From assembly GCA_002705055.1 (NCBI GenBank), contig PAHY01000016.1, positions 61,703 through 125,702 of the forward strand: a DNA stretch of 64,000 nucleotides, given 5' to 3'. The notes beneath the pieces are model-generated. The model worked only from the letters and a program-made list of their open reading frames with translations, was not told the DNA's origin and ran no database searches. This document shows, piece after piece, positions 10,446-20,031 of this stretch (its first letter is position 1; each line of letters begins with the position of its first letter). The DNA is from Planctomycetota bacterium. GTDB lineage: Bacteria; Planctomycetota; UBA1135. The translations under genes were made by a program, and so were the position numbers.

Positions 10446-11153
10446 ATGAGCACCGGGACCTCCGCCAAGCAAGCCGCCGGCGTGGCCGCGGCGGCTTTGG
10501 TCGAGACCGGGATGCGGCTGGGGCTGGGCACCGGCTCCACCGTGGCCTTCTTCCTCGAGGCCCTGGCCGAGCGCGTCCGCTCGGACGGCCTCGAGGTCAT
10601 CGGAGTCCCCACCTCAGAAGACACCGCGCAGCGCGCGACCAAGCTGGGGATCCCCGTCACGACCCTCGAAGAGCTCCCCGAGCTGGACCTGGTCATCGAT
10701 GGGGCCGACGAAGTCGATCCCGCATTTCGCCTGATTAAGGGTGGGGGCGGGGCGCTGCTGCGCGAGAAGATCGTCGCCGCTTGCGGCAAGCGGATCGTGA
10801 TCATCGTCGGCGAAGGCAAGCGGGTCGAGAAGCTCGGCACCACTTTCCTGCTGCCGGTCGAGATCGTGCCCTTCGGCGCCAAGGCGACCCACGCCAAGGT
10901 CGGCGCGGTGGGCTGCCAGCCCTATCTGCGCACGCTCGAAAACGGCGAGACCTTCGTCACCGACAACGGCAACTGGATCCTGGATTGCAAGTTCCCTTAC
11001 GGCATCGAGGATCCCGAGCAGTTGCACCGGCAACTCTCTGAGACTCCCGGCGTCGTCGAAGTGGGCGTCTTCCTGGGGCTCTGCCATCACGTGATCGAAG
11101 GGCGCGCCGACGGCACCGCCAGTCATCACGAGCAGCCGGCGACCCCGGCCTGA
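10446..11153 (+). CDS. rpiA: Ribose-5-phosphate isomerase A
   Basis: A 235-residue RpiA, interconverting ribose-5-phosphate and ribulose-5-phosphate in the non-oxidative pentose phosphate pathway. Family motifs are present in order: LGLGTGSTV (about 25-33), the phosphate-binding loop; IDGADEVD (about 82-89), with the catalytic Asp pair; and IKGGGGALLREK (about 95-106), with Glu and Lys active-site residues. A GETFVTDNGN segment follows. The start ATG 10446 gives a normal N terminus. The C terminus has a short Ala/Thr/His-rich extension. It is divergent from feoAB. Confidence 0.95.
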   Translation: MSTGTSAKQAAGVAAAALVETGMRLGLGTGSTVAFFLEALAERVRSDGLEVIGVPTSEDTAQRATKLGIPVTTLEELPELDLVIDGADEVDPAFRLIKGGGGALLREKIVAACGKRIVIIVGEGKRVEKLGTTFLLPVEIVPFGAKATHAKVGAVGCQPYLRTLENGETFVTDNGNWILDCKFPYGIEDPEQLHRQLSETPGVVEVGVFLGLCHHVIEGRADGTASHHEQPATPA

Positions 11154-11199
11154 CGTCGCGCCCGGCGCACCCCGGCCACGGGTGAGTGGCCTGAGAACC

Positions 11200-11796
11200 A
11201 TGACTGACTACGAAGACATTCGTTCCCTCGACGCCGAGACCCTGGCCGAGCGCCTGCTCGAGAGTGTGGGCCGCGACCACTGGCCGCCGGTGCACACCGC
11301 GGTCGAGTGGGTCATGGAGCGGCACGGCGGACAGGAGCGCCGCGACGGCACCGACTTCCGCTGCCACCCGCTGCGGGTTGCGGTGATCCTGCACGAGATC
11401 GCCGATCAAACGGATCCGAACGTGCTGTGCGGCGGTCTGCTTCACGACCTGCTGGAAGACACCGACACGCAGCTCGACGAGATCAACACCACCTTCGGCA
11501 GCAAGGTCGGTGACTTCGTCCGCGCGCTCACCCTGCAGGATCCGCGCGAAGGCCAGTCGAAGTACGAGCGCAACATGGCCCACTTCGAGACTCTGCGCTG
11601 GGAAGGCCGCGATGCGCAGATCATTCGCAGCGCCGACCGGCTCGACAACCTGAAGACGCTCGACGCCATCGACGAGTACGACCGTCGCGAGGACTACCTC
11701 AAGGAGTCGCGCGAAGGTCTGCTGCCCCTGACGCTTGCCTGCAACACGGCGCTCTATCACGCGCTGCAGGAAACCCTGGATGCAGCCGGCGCCTAG
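11200..11796 (+). CDS. Small HD-domain hydrolase, RelA/SpoT- or MESH1-like
   Basis: A 198-residue single-domain protein. The metal and active-site pattern is His56, His82-Asp83 (LLHDLLEDT, with Glu86/Asp87) and a distal Asp146 (RSADRLDNL). Spacing of about 26 and 64 residues matches the (p)ppGpp-hydrolase HD domain of SpoT and the stand-alone MESH1/SAH enzymes. No synthetase, TGS or ACT domain is present. Alarmone hydrolysis is therefore likely but other phosphohydrolase substrates are possible. GTG at 11182 is an alternative start, but it falls inside a GGCCAC/GTGGCC hairpin (11174-11191). Confidence 0.75.
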   Translation: MTDYEDIRSLDAETLAERLLESVGRDHWPPVHTAVEWVMERHGGQERRDGTDFRCHPLRVAVILHEIADQTDPNVLCGGLLHDLLEDTDTQLDEINTTFGSKVGDFVRALTLQDPREGQSKYERNMAHFETLRWEGRDAQIIRSADRLDNLKTLDAIDEYDRREDYLKESREGLLPLTLACNTALYHALQETLDAAGA

Positions 11797-11840
11797 CGCA
11801 GCCTGCTTACCCAGCCCAACCACTCCCCACCTGTCTGACG

Positions 11841-12935
11841 ATGAAGCCCTACCTCGACCGCGTCGCCGAGATCGAACGCCGCCTCCAGCAGATTGGAGGC
11901 CGGCTTTGACTACGATGCGCGGCTAAAGGAAAAGGAGGCGCTTGACGCGCAGATGGCCGCGCCCGGCTTCTGGGATGACCAGGAGGCGGCGCAGGAAGTC
12001 ATCGGCAAGGTCAAGCTGGCGAAGTCGGTCGTCGATCCCATCGACGAGGCGCGCGAAGGCCTGGACGACATCCGCACCCTGATCGAGCTGGGGGAAGAGA
12101 TGGGCGAGTCCGAGGTCGAGGCTGATCTTGCCGAAGCGCTGGAGGCTTCCGAACAGAAGCTGGAAGCACTCGAGTTCCAGGTGATGCTGGGCGGCGAGAA
12201 CGACCACCGCAATGCCTTCCTCACGATTCAGGCCGGCGCCGGCGGCAATGACGCCGCCGACTTCGCCGAGATGCTGCAGCGCATGTACCTGCGCTGGGCC
12301 GAGCAACACGACTTCGCGATCGAGCAGGTCGAGCTGACCGAATCTGATGAAGGCGGCATCCGTCACGCCACCTACGTCATCAAAGGCCCGCACGCTTACG
12401 GCTACCTGAAAGCCGAGCGTGGGGTACACCGCCTCGTGCGCATCTCGCCCTATGACGCGCAGGCCCGCCGGCAGACGTCCTTTGCTGCCGTCGAGGTCAT
12501 GCCCGAGTTTGACGAAGACGCGCCGATTGAGATCGACATGAACGAAGTGCGGGTCGATACCTATCGCGCCGGCGGTGCGGGCGGCCAGCACGTGAACAAG
12601 ACCGATTCAGCGGTGCGCATGACGCACGAGCCCACCGGCATCGTGGTGCAGTGTCAGAACGAGCGCAGTCAGCACAAGAACCGCGCCACGGCCACGCGCA
12701 TGCTGATGGCGAAGCTGTTTGAGCTGCGTGAACGCGAGCGCGACGACGATCTGAAGCAGATGTACGGCCAGAAAGGCGAGATCGCCTGGGGCTCGCAGAT
12801 TCGTTCGTACGTGCTGCACCCGTACCAGATGGTGAAGGACCATCGCACCAACTACGAGACGGGCAACACCCAGTCTGTCTTGGATGGCGACCTCGACGCC
12901 TTCATCGAGGAATACCTCCGATCGAAAGCGTCCTG

Positions 12936-12936
<1 letters not shown>
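11841..12936 (+). CDS. prfB: Peptide chain release factor 2, programmed +1 frameshift
   Basis: RF2 recognises UAA and UGA and triggers peptide release. Translation begins at ATG 11841, runs 22 codons to CTT, meets in-frame TGA (11907-11909) and continues after a +1 shift at GAC (11908). The joined product is 364 residues, close to the 365 of E. coli, and reads ...[13 protein letters not shown]. The GGQ peptidyl-hydrolysis motif sits in [12 protein letters not shown]. The stop-codon-reading tripeptide, normally SPF in RF2, is SPY here (residues 202-204). The prfB stop and purH start overlap as TGATG. Confidence 0.96.
11895..11910 (+). promoter_or_regulatory. prfB programmed +1 frameshift signal
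   Basis: GGAGG (11895-11899) acts as the internal Shine-Dalgarno-like stimulator, 4 nt before the slippery CTT TGA C. The E. coli element has the same parts with 3-nt spacing. When RF2 is scarce the UGA is read slowly and ribosomes slip into +1, making more RF2. Confidence 0.93.
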
Positions 12937-14498
<1,562 letters not shown>

Positions 14499-14545
14499 CG
14501 CACTCCCGTTGTTAGGCTGGAGGCTTCTATGGCCTTGAGCTGACA

Positions 14546-16807
14546 ATGTGGAATGCGCGCGCTCTTGTCTTGATCGTACTCGCTTGCGCTGCAGCCAGTC
14601 TCCTCTGGTGGTGGCCGAACGGATCGGAATCTACCTTGCTGGATGAGGCAAATTCCCGCGCGAGCGTCTCCGGGCCGGTCTCAGCAGAGGTGGAGGTGCC
14701 CGAGCATGGGCCGAGAAGCCGTGTGCTCTCCGAGTCAAGTTCGGCCACGGAGCGGGAAGCGGAGAACGAGATGACCGCCGCGGCACGTGGCCCGGTGATT
14801 GCGGGCATAGTTCTCGATGTTGATGGAGAACCCGTTCCAGGAGCAGAAGTGCGGCTTGTGAGGAGCAAAGATGGCCAGCCCGTCTGGAACGAGGTGCGGT
14901 GGGCAGAGTCGCACGCGGTAGACCCGTCGACCGGTGAGTTTGAACTTGTTCCAGACGGTCCGACGAATTTGTATGCAGTCATTGCAATATTCGAAGGAAG
15001 CCTTGCAGTTCGAGGTGAGGTAATGCCTCCCGCATTTGTCGAGTTGAGAATGTCGGCGAGTCACCTTGTTTCTGGTCGTGTCATAAATAGAGGTGGAGAG
15101 GCTGTTGAGTCGGCGAAGGTGGCATTCATGGAGCTCGATCATCCCTGGAGAGAGCGCCCTCCCACGTATGCGCGCACCTTGGCGGATGGCTGCTTTGAGT
15201 GTGCGATTCCAGCAGGCCGATATGGTTTCGCTGTCGCGCATCCAGATGGTTGGTACCGCCCCGCGCTACCAATCAGTGTTTCGGAAGCGACCGATCTCGG
15301 TGAACTCGTCCTTCATGCACCAGCGGCACTTGTGATGCATGTTGTGGAGTATCCCGACGGTACGCCACTTTCCGAAGCGCACGTCGAACTTCTTTCGCAA
15401 GTGAAGCAGGACAGTCCATGGCAGGAGCGCCTTCTTGCCACCGACGAGATGGCTGAATTGCGTGCGCAGTCACAGGGCGGCGGCGGGACGTTTCGGTTCT
15501 CCGGCGTACCGCCCGGCAGGTATCTCGTTCGCGCGTCGGCACAGCAGAGATCGCAGAAGACCTTGGATCTAGAACTCGCGCGCGGCGACGTCGTCGAGAA
15601 GACCGTCGCATTGTCGCCGTCAGGTGTGTTGCGTGTCACGGTCGTCGATCAAAGCGGCGAAACGGTCTCCGGGTTGGAGCTTGTCCTTGAACGAGAGAAT
15701 CTGCACGCACGCGCGAACCCCGGGGTGACCAACGCAGAAGGTATTGCCACTTTCCATCAGTTGGCGCCTGGGTCCTACAATCTGTTTTGGAAGGACAAGC
15801 GGCGCCGACTCCTGCTGGCGAACTACGTCTTGACGGAAGGCGAGAACGATCGGCAGCTCACTTGGGAACTGTTGAGCGGTATCACGGTGCGCGCGGTTCA
15901 TGATGCCATGCCTGTGGCCGGTGTCAGTATTCTGCTGTCACAAAGTGCGGCAAGTACATCGGAGGGGGTAGGCCCGAAGGGGAACTTTATGTCCTGCCCA
16001 ATCCAGGTCTCTGACCAGGCCGGCCTTGTCCACCTTCCCGTGATGGCTCCTGGTGCCTACATCGCCCGAGGGTGGACGAGCCAGGGGCAAGTCTGGCAGG
16101 TTCCGGTTTCGCTCGCGGCTTCGGATCAAGTGGTCGAGCTCTCCTGCAGACAGGCCAGACTCTCTGGCAGGGTCTTTCCGGACGGAGGCGGCTCCGAACT
16201 TCGGCTCCTGCTCGTCCATTCGGGCGGCGAGGCGCTTCAGTACACCGAATCCGACGCGCGTGCCCCGTTGCTTCGACCAGAAGGAGCAACTCAACCTGGG
16301 CAGGTCGGTTGGCATGGGACATCAACATTGGTAACTGCGCGCCATATCCAAGTCGATGACCAGGGTGTGTTTGAAATCACGGACTGTGCTCCAGGGACGT
16401 ACTTTCTGACGGCGATTGCCCCGGATGGGCGCTGGACCGAAGTGCAGCGACTTGAGCTGGGGTCCGCAGATGTTGACGAGCTCGGGCTTGAACTTCTGCA
16501 GTCGTCGAGAATCGAGATCCAGGTGACGGATATCCATCGCGCCCTTGCTGGGCGGCCCCACGAGACCGTCCGAGCACAGATCCGGCGGCTAGACGATGGC
16601 GTACTTGTCGAGAGCTTGCCACTCGAGACTGGAGTGTGCACGGCCGGCTTACTTTCGGCCGGACATTATCGGGTCCAGATCGAAGTGACATGGTTCGCCG
16701 GAGTAGGAAGCACATCCGGGAGGGAGCTGCTTGACGAGTTCGAAGTTCGATTGGAGGAGGGGCAGGTGGTGCCTCTTGCCTGGAAGGGGCATCGCGACGT
16801 CAGATAG
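14546..16807 (+). CDS. Exported protein with carboxypeptidase-regulatory-like repeats
   Basis: A 753-residue protein with an N-terminal hydrophobic anchor (about 6-22), an acidic Ser/Glu-rich linker to about residue 80, and then repeated Ig-like segments of the carboxypeptidase regulatory-like type, e.g. VIAGIVLDVDGEPVPGAEVRL and VSGRVINRGGEAVESAKV, with typical PPGRYLVRA and APGTYFLTAI strands. Function is unknown; such proteins probably act at the cell surface. The architecture parallels the gene at 47213-48844. Base and codon use differ from neighbours: more A/T-ending codons and fewer runs of GC-ending ones, suggesting acquisition or relaxed selection. Confidence 0.8.
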   Translation: MWNARALVLIVLACAAASLLWWWPNGSESTLLDEANSRASVSGPVSAEVEVPEHGPRSRVLSESSSATEREAENEMTAAARGPVIAGIVLDVDGEPVPGAEVRLVRSKDGQPVWNEVRWAESHAVDPSTGEFELVPDGPTNLYAVIAIFEGSLAVRGEVMPPAFVELRMSASHLVSGRVINRGGEAVESAKVAFMELDHPWRERPPTYARTLADGCFECAIPAGRYGFAVAHPDGWYRPALPISVSEATDLGELVLHAPAALVMHVVEYPDGTPLSEAHVELLSQVKQDSPWQERLLATDEMAELRAQSQGGGGTFRFSGVPPGRYLVRASAQQRSQKTLDLELARGDVVEKTVALSPSGVLRVTVVDQSGETVSGLELVLERENLHARANPGVTNAEGIATFHQLAPGSYNLFWKDKRRRLLLANYVLTEGENDRQLTWELLSGITVRAVHDAMPVAGVSILLSQSAASTSEGVGPKGNFMSCPIQVSDQAGLVHLPVMAPGAYIARGWTSQGQVWQVPVSLAASDQVVELSCRQARLSGRVFPDGGGSELRLLLVHSGGEALQYTESDARAPLLRPEGATQPGQVGWHGTSTLVTARHIQVDDQGVFEITDCAPGTYFLTAIAPDGRWTEVQRLELGSADVDELGLELLQSSRIEIQVTDIHRALAGRPHETVRAQIRRLDDGVLVESLPLETGVCTAGLLSAGHYRVQIEVTWFAGVGSTSGRELLDEFEVRLEEGQVVPLAWKGHRDVR

Positions 16808-16861
16808 AGACTCCGTCCGTTGCTAGAGTGGGACGCTCTCGGCCTGAGGCTGAGTCCTCCC

Positions 16862-17737
16862 ATGACGATCACGCGACGGACATTCTTGACAGTAGCCGGG
16901 GCCGCGGCGGTGGCGCCGCGGGGCCTGTGGGCGAGCGCGCCGGGGGCGCGCGACTTTGTTCCAAAGATCGGGCTCACGCGCGGGCCGGAGCACGCCAAGA
17001 ACTTGGCCTCGATGGGGGCGGACTTCATCGAGATCGGCTGCGGACTGCTGATGCCTGGCAAGCCCGACGAGGACTTCGCCGAGCGGCGCAAGCAGCTCAA
17101 GGAGTGCGGCCTGCCGATCCACGGCGCAAACGGCTTTCTGCCTGGCCGCCTGAAGTCGACCGGGCCGAAGGCCGACCACGCTGCCATCGCGGCCTACGCC
17201 ACCGATATCTTCCGCCGCGGCGAGGAGATCGGCATGCAGACCGTCACCTTCGGTTCGAGCGGATCTCGCTCGCTGCCCGAGGGCTATCCCACCGCGGACG
17301 CCGAGCTGCAGTTCGTCGCGCTGCTGGCGCGGCTTGCGCCGATCGCCGCGCGCCACAATATCCGGGTCTGCGTCGAGCCGCTGCAGAAGTCGGAGACGAA
17401 CTTCATTCAGTATGTGCACGAAGCGAAGCGCCTCGTCGACGCGGTGCAGCATCCGAACATCGGCATCACCGCCGACATCTTTCACATGCTGCGCGGCGGC
17501 GAATCCGCCGAGTCGATCCGCAAGGCGGGCAAGCACATCCAGCATGTCCACGTGGCTGAGCTCGCCAAGCGGACCGCGCCCGGCGTCGACGGCGATGACT
17601 TCACGGCCTACTTCCAGGCGCTGAAGGACATCGGCTACCGCGGCCCGATCTCGATGGAATGTGGCTGGCAGGATCTCAACAAACAGTTCCCGGTCGCGCT
17701 CGAAACCGTGCGCCAGCAGCTGGCAGGCTTGAAGTGA
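16862..17737 (+). CDS. Tat-exported sugar phosphate isomerase/epimerase-like TIM-barrel protein
   Basis: A 291-residue protein whose first ATG in good context (16862) gives a twin-arginine signal, TRRTFLTVAGAAA. The upstream part of the frame is excluded because it would hide this signal. The body is an AP-endonuclease-2/xylose-isomerase-like barrel, with candidate metal ligands in VCVEPLQ, GITADIFHM, HVHVAE and SMECGW. Relatives include hydroxypyruvate and L-ribulose-type isomerases; the substrate is unknown. The stop overlaps the next GTG start by 4 nt, so it heads a three-gene operon with a SUMF1-like lipoprotein and a Gfo/Idh/MocA oxidoreductase. Confidence 0.85.
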   Translation: MTITRRTFLTVAGAAAVAPRGLWASAPGARDFVPKIGLTRGPEHAKNLASMGADFIEIGCGLLMPGKPDEDFAERRKQLKECGLPIHGANGFLPGRLKSTGPKADHAAIAAYATDIFRRGEEIGMQTVTFGSSGSRSLPEGYPTADAELQFVALLARLAPIAARHNIRVCVEPLQKSETNFIQYVHEAKRLVDAVQHPNIGITADIFHMLRGGESAESIRKAGKHIQHVHVAELAKRTAPGVDGDDFTAYFQALKDIGYRGPISMECGWQDLNKQFPVALETVRQQLAGLK

Positions 17738-18507
17738 AGTCGGTGCTCCCGTTCTTGCTGCTGTGTGCGGCCTGTCACGCACCCGGCACACAGGAGTCGA
17801 CCGACTCGCCGGCACCCTACACCGAGACCATCCGCGGCACGGACGTCCGCTTCGACATGGTCTGGGTCGAAGCTGCGCAGCTTTGGGTCGGCAAGCACGA
17901 GGTCACCTGGGACGAGTACCTGCTCTACTGCGACTTCGAGCAGGACAACGGCATCCCGCCCGGCGCCGACGCCGTCACCAAACCCTCGGTCCCGCTGGAC
18001 TGGACGCCCTACGACCGCGACTGGGGCGCTGGCCAACGCCCCGCCGTGGGCATGAGCTGGAACGCGGCGCAGAAGTACTGCGCCTGGCTCAGCGCCAACA
18101 CCGGCCAGACCTATCGCCTGCCCACCGAACAAGAGTGGGCTGCCTTCGCCGGTCCGCGTCCGGCTGATGCCGCCGCCATCGCGGCCCAGGCCTGGTGTGC
18201 GGAGAACTCCAAGGAACGCACCCAGGAGGTCGGCCAGAAGGCGCCCAACCTCTACGGCCTGTACGACGTGTATGGCAACCTGTGGGAGTACTGCGCCAAC
18301 CCGTACTCCGCCGACGACCCCGAACAGGCCGTTCTGCGCGGCGGTTCGTGGCAGAGCCCCGCCGCCAGCATCGATCCCGCCACGCGGCTGGCTTTCGACT
18401 ACGATTGGACTCTGCGCGATCCGAACTATCCACCAGGCGTCTGGTGGATCCCCGACGGCCCTCACCTCGGCTTTCGGATCGTGCGTGACGCTCCCTCCAC
18501 ACCATGA
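17734..18507 (+). CDS. SUMF1/FGE-sulfatase-domain lipoprotein
   Basis: A 257-residue protein, starting at GTG 17734 by a GTGA overlap. It has a short signal peptide with a loose lipobox (CAAC). The domain follows the formylglycine-generating-enzyme fold: VGKHEVTWDEYLLYC, VGMSWNAAQKYCAWLS, YRLPTEQEWAAF, YDVYGNLWEYC and LRGGSW. The two copper-binding active-site cysteines of true FGE, normally shortly after RGGSW in an SYCNRYR-like context, are absent (SPAASIDPATRLAF instead). It is therefore likely a non-catalytic or differently acting member. The next ORF overlaps through ATGA. Confidence 0.85.
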   Translation: MKSVLPFLLLCAACHAPGTQESTDSPAPYTETIRGTDVRFDMVWVEAAQLWVGKHEVTWDEYLLYCDFEQDNGIPPGADAVTKPSVPLDWTPYDRDWGAGQRPAVGMSWNAAQKYCAWLSANTGQTYRLPTEQEWAAFAGPRPADAAAIAAQAWCAENSKERTQEVGQKAPNLYGLYDVYGNLWEYCANPYSADDPEQAVLRGGSWQSPAASIDPATRLAFDYDWTLRDPNYPPGVWWIPDGPHLGFRIVRDAPSTP

Positions 18508-19952
18508 CCCAGACCCGACGCGAGTTCTTCGACACGCTGCTGGCCGCCGCCGCGGTTGGCGCGACTTCCCTGCACACCCGGCCGCTGTTTGCGCGCGCCC
18601 CGCGCCGCTCGCCGAACGAGACGATCCGCGTGGGTGTGATCGGGGTGCGTGGCCGCGGCCGCGCGCACATCGGCGAGTTCAAGCGCATGGACAATGTCGA
18701 GGTCGCGGCGATCTGCGACGCCGACGAAGCGGTGGTCGATCTGGCCCGCAAGTCGGTGCCGGACGCCAAGTACTACCAGGACATGCGCGCGCTGATCGAG
18801 GACGACACGATTGATGTCATCTCGATCGCGACCCCCAACCACTGGCACTCGCTGGCATCGATCTGGGCGCTGCAGGCCGGCAAGCACGTCTACGTCGAGA
18901 AGCCGCTGAGCCACGACGTCTACGAAGGCCGCGCGCTGGTCGAGATCGCCAAGGCGAGCGGGCTGGTGGTGCAGCACGGCACGCAGGCGCGCACGGCCAC
19001 GGCGACCCGCGACGCGATGCAGTTCCTGCATGAGGGCGGGCTGGGCAAGGTCTCGCTGGCGCGCGCCCTCTGCTACAAGCGCCGCGGTTCGATCGGCAAG
19101 GTCGATGGCCCGCAGGCGCCGCCGGAGAGCTGCGACTACAAGCTGTGGTGCGGCCCGGCCGGCGAGCACCCGCTCACCCGCAAGAACCTGCACTACGACT
19201 GGCACTGGAACTTCGCCACCGGCAACGGCGACCTCGGCAACCAGGGCGTGCACCAGATGGACATCGCCCGCTGGGGCCTGGGCGTTGACACTCTGCCCAG
19301 TGTGGTTCAGAGCATCGGCGGTCGCGTCGGCTATGTCGACGACGGCAACACGCCCAACACCCAGGTTGCGCTGTTTGATTACGGCCCGGAGAAGCAGCTC
19401 ATCTTTGAGGTCCGCGGCCTGAAGACCCCGGCTTACAAGGGCGCCTCGATCGGCGTCGTCTTCGAGGGCGAGAAGGGCTACCTGGTCAGCGCGAGCTACA
19501 CCAAAGTGCAGGCTTTCGACCGCGACGGGCAGGTGATGGCGACCTTCGAGGGCAACCAGAACCACTTCGGTCAGTTCATGGAGGCGGTCCGCGCCGGCAA
19601 CCCGGCGATGGTCAACGCGACCCCACTGGACGGCCACCTGTCGAGCGCGCTCTGCCACCTGGGCAATGTGTCCTACAAGCTGGGCCTGCCCACGCCGGTG
19701 GGGCAGCTGGGCAACAGCTTCGACGCTTTCCCGCAGGGCGCGGGCGCCGAGATCGGTCGCGAGGCGCTGGCGCGCTTCGGCCAGCACATGCAGGAGAACG
19801 GCGTGAATCTCGAGAAGGAGATGGGCTTTGTCGGCCCGGCGCTGCAGTTCGATCCGCAGACCGAGCGCTTCCATGGCAAGCGCGCCAACGAAGCGAACCA
19901 GCTGCTGCGGAAGCCGCCGGTCGAAGGCTTCACCGTGCCGGATCTGGCTTAG
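18504..19952 (+). CDS. Tat-exported Gfo/Idh/MocA family oxidoreductase
   Basis: A 482-residue protein with a Tat-like N terminus (TRREFFDTLLAAAAVG), a Rossmann motif GVIGVRGRGRAHIG near residue 45 and the family EKPLS motif near 130, whose Lys is catalytic in relatives. It probably carries a tightly bound NAD(P) and acts on a sugar or cyclitol outside the cytoplasm. It ends the operon with a TIM-barrel isomerase and a SUMF1-like lipoprotein, a combination common in planctomycete carbohydrate metabolism. ATG 18504 overlaps the previous stop as ATGA. A strong terminator begins 32 nt downstream. Confidence 0.9.
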   Translation: MTQTRREFFDTLLAAAAVGATSLHTRPLFARAPRRSPNETIRVGVIGVRGRGRAHIGEFKRMDNVEVAAICDADEAVVDLARKSVPDAKYYQDMRALIEDDTIDVISIATPNHWHSLASIWALQAGKHVYVEKPLSHDVYEGRALVEIAKASGLVVQHGTQARTATATRDAMQFLHEGGLGKVSLARALCYKRRGSIGKVDGPQAPPESCDYKLWCGPAGEHPLTRKNLHYDWHWNFATGNGDLGNQGVHQMDIARWGLGVDTLPSVVQSIGGRVGYVDDGNTPNTQVALFDYGPEKQLIFEVRGLKTPAYKGASIGVVFEGEKGYLVSASYTKVQAFDRDGQVMATFEGNQNHFGQFMEAVRAGNPAMVNATPLDGHLSSALCHLGNVSYKLGLPTPVGQLGNSFDAFPQGAGAEIGREALARFGQHMQENGVNLEKEMGFVGPALQFDPQTERFHGKRANEANQLLRKPPVEGFTVPDLA

Positions 19953-19984
19953 TCCATCCCTCGCTTCGGCTCGAAACAAAGGTC

Positions 19985-20017
19985 GGGCCGGCTCCCGCGA
20001 AGGAGCCGGCCCGTTTT
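19985..20017 (+). terminator. Intrinsic terminator after the Gfo/Idh operon
   Basis: A perfect 11-bp stem GGGCCGGCTCC / GGAGCCGGCCC with a CGCGAA loop is followed by GTTTTCT. It lies between convergent genes; the T-tract serves the plus strand. Confidence 0.9.
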
Positions 20018-20031
20018 CTGATCGAATCGAA

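Noticed and set aside
17734..18507. Catalytic formylglycine-generating enzyme for the two sulfatases
   Set aside because: The cysteine pair expected after RGGSW is missing.
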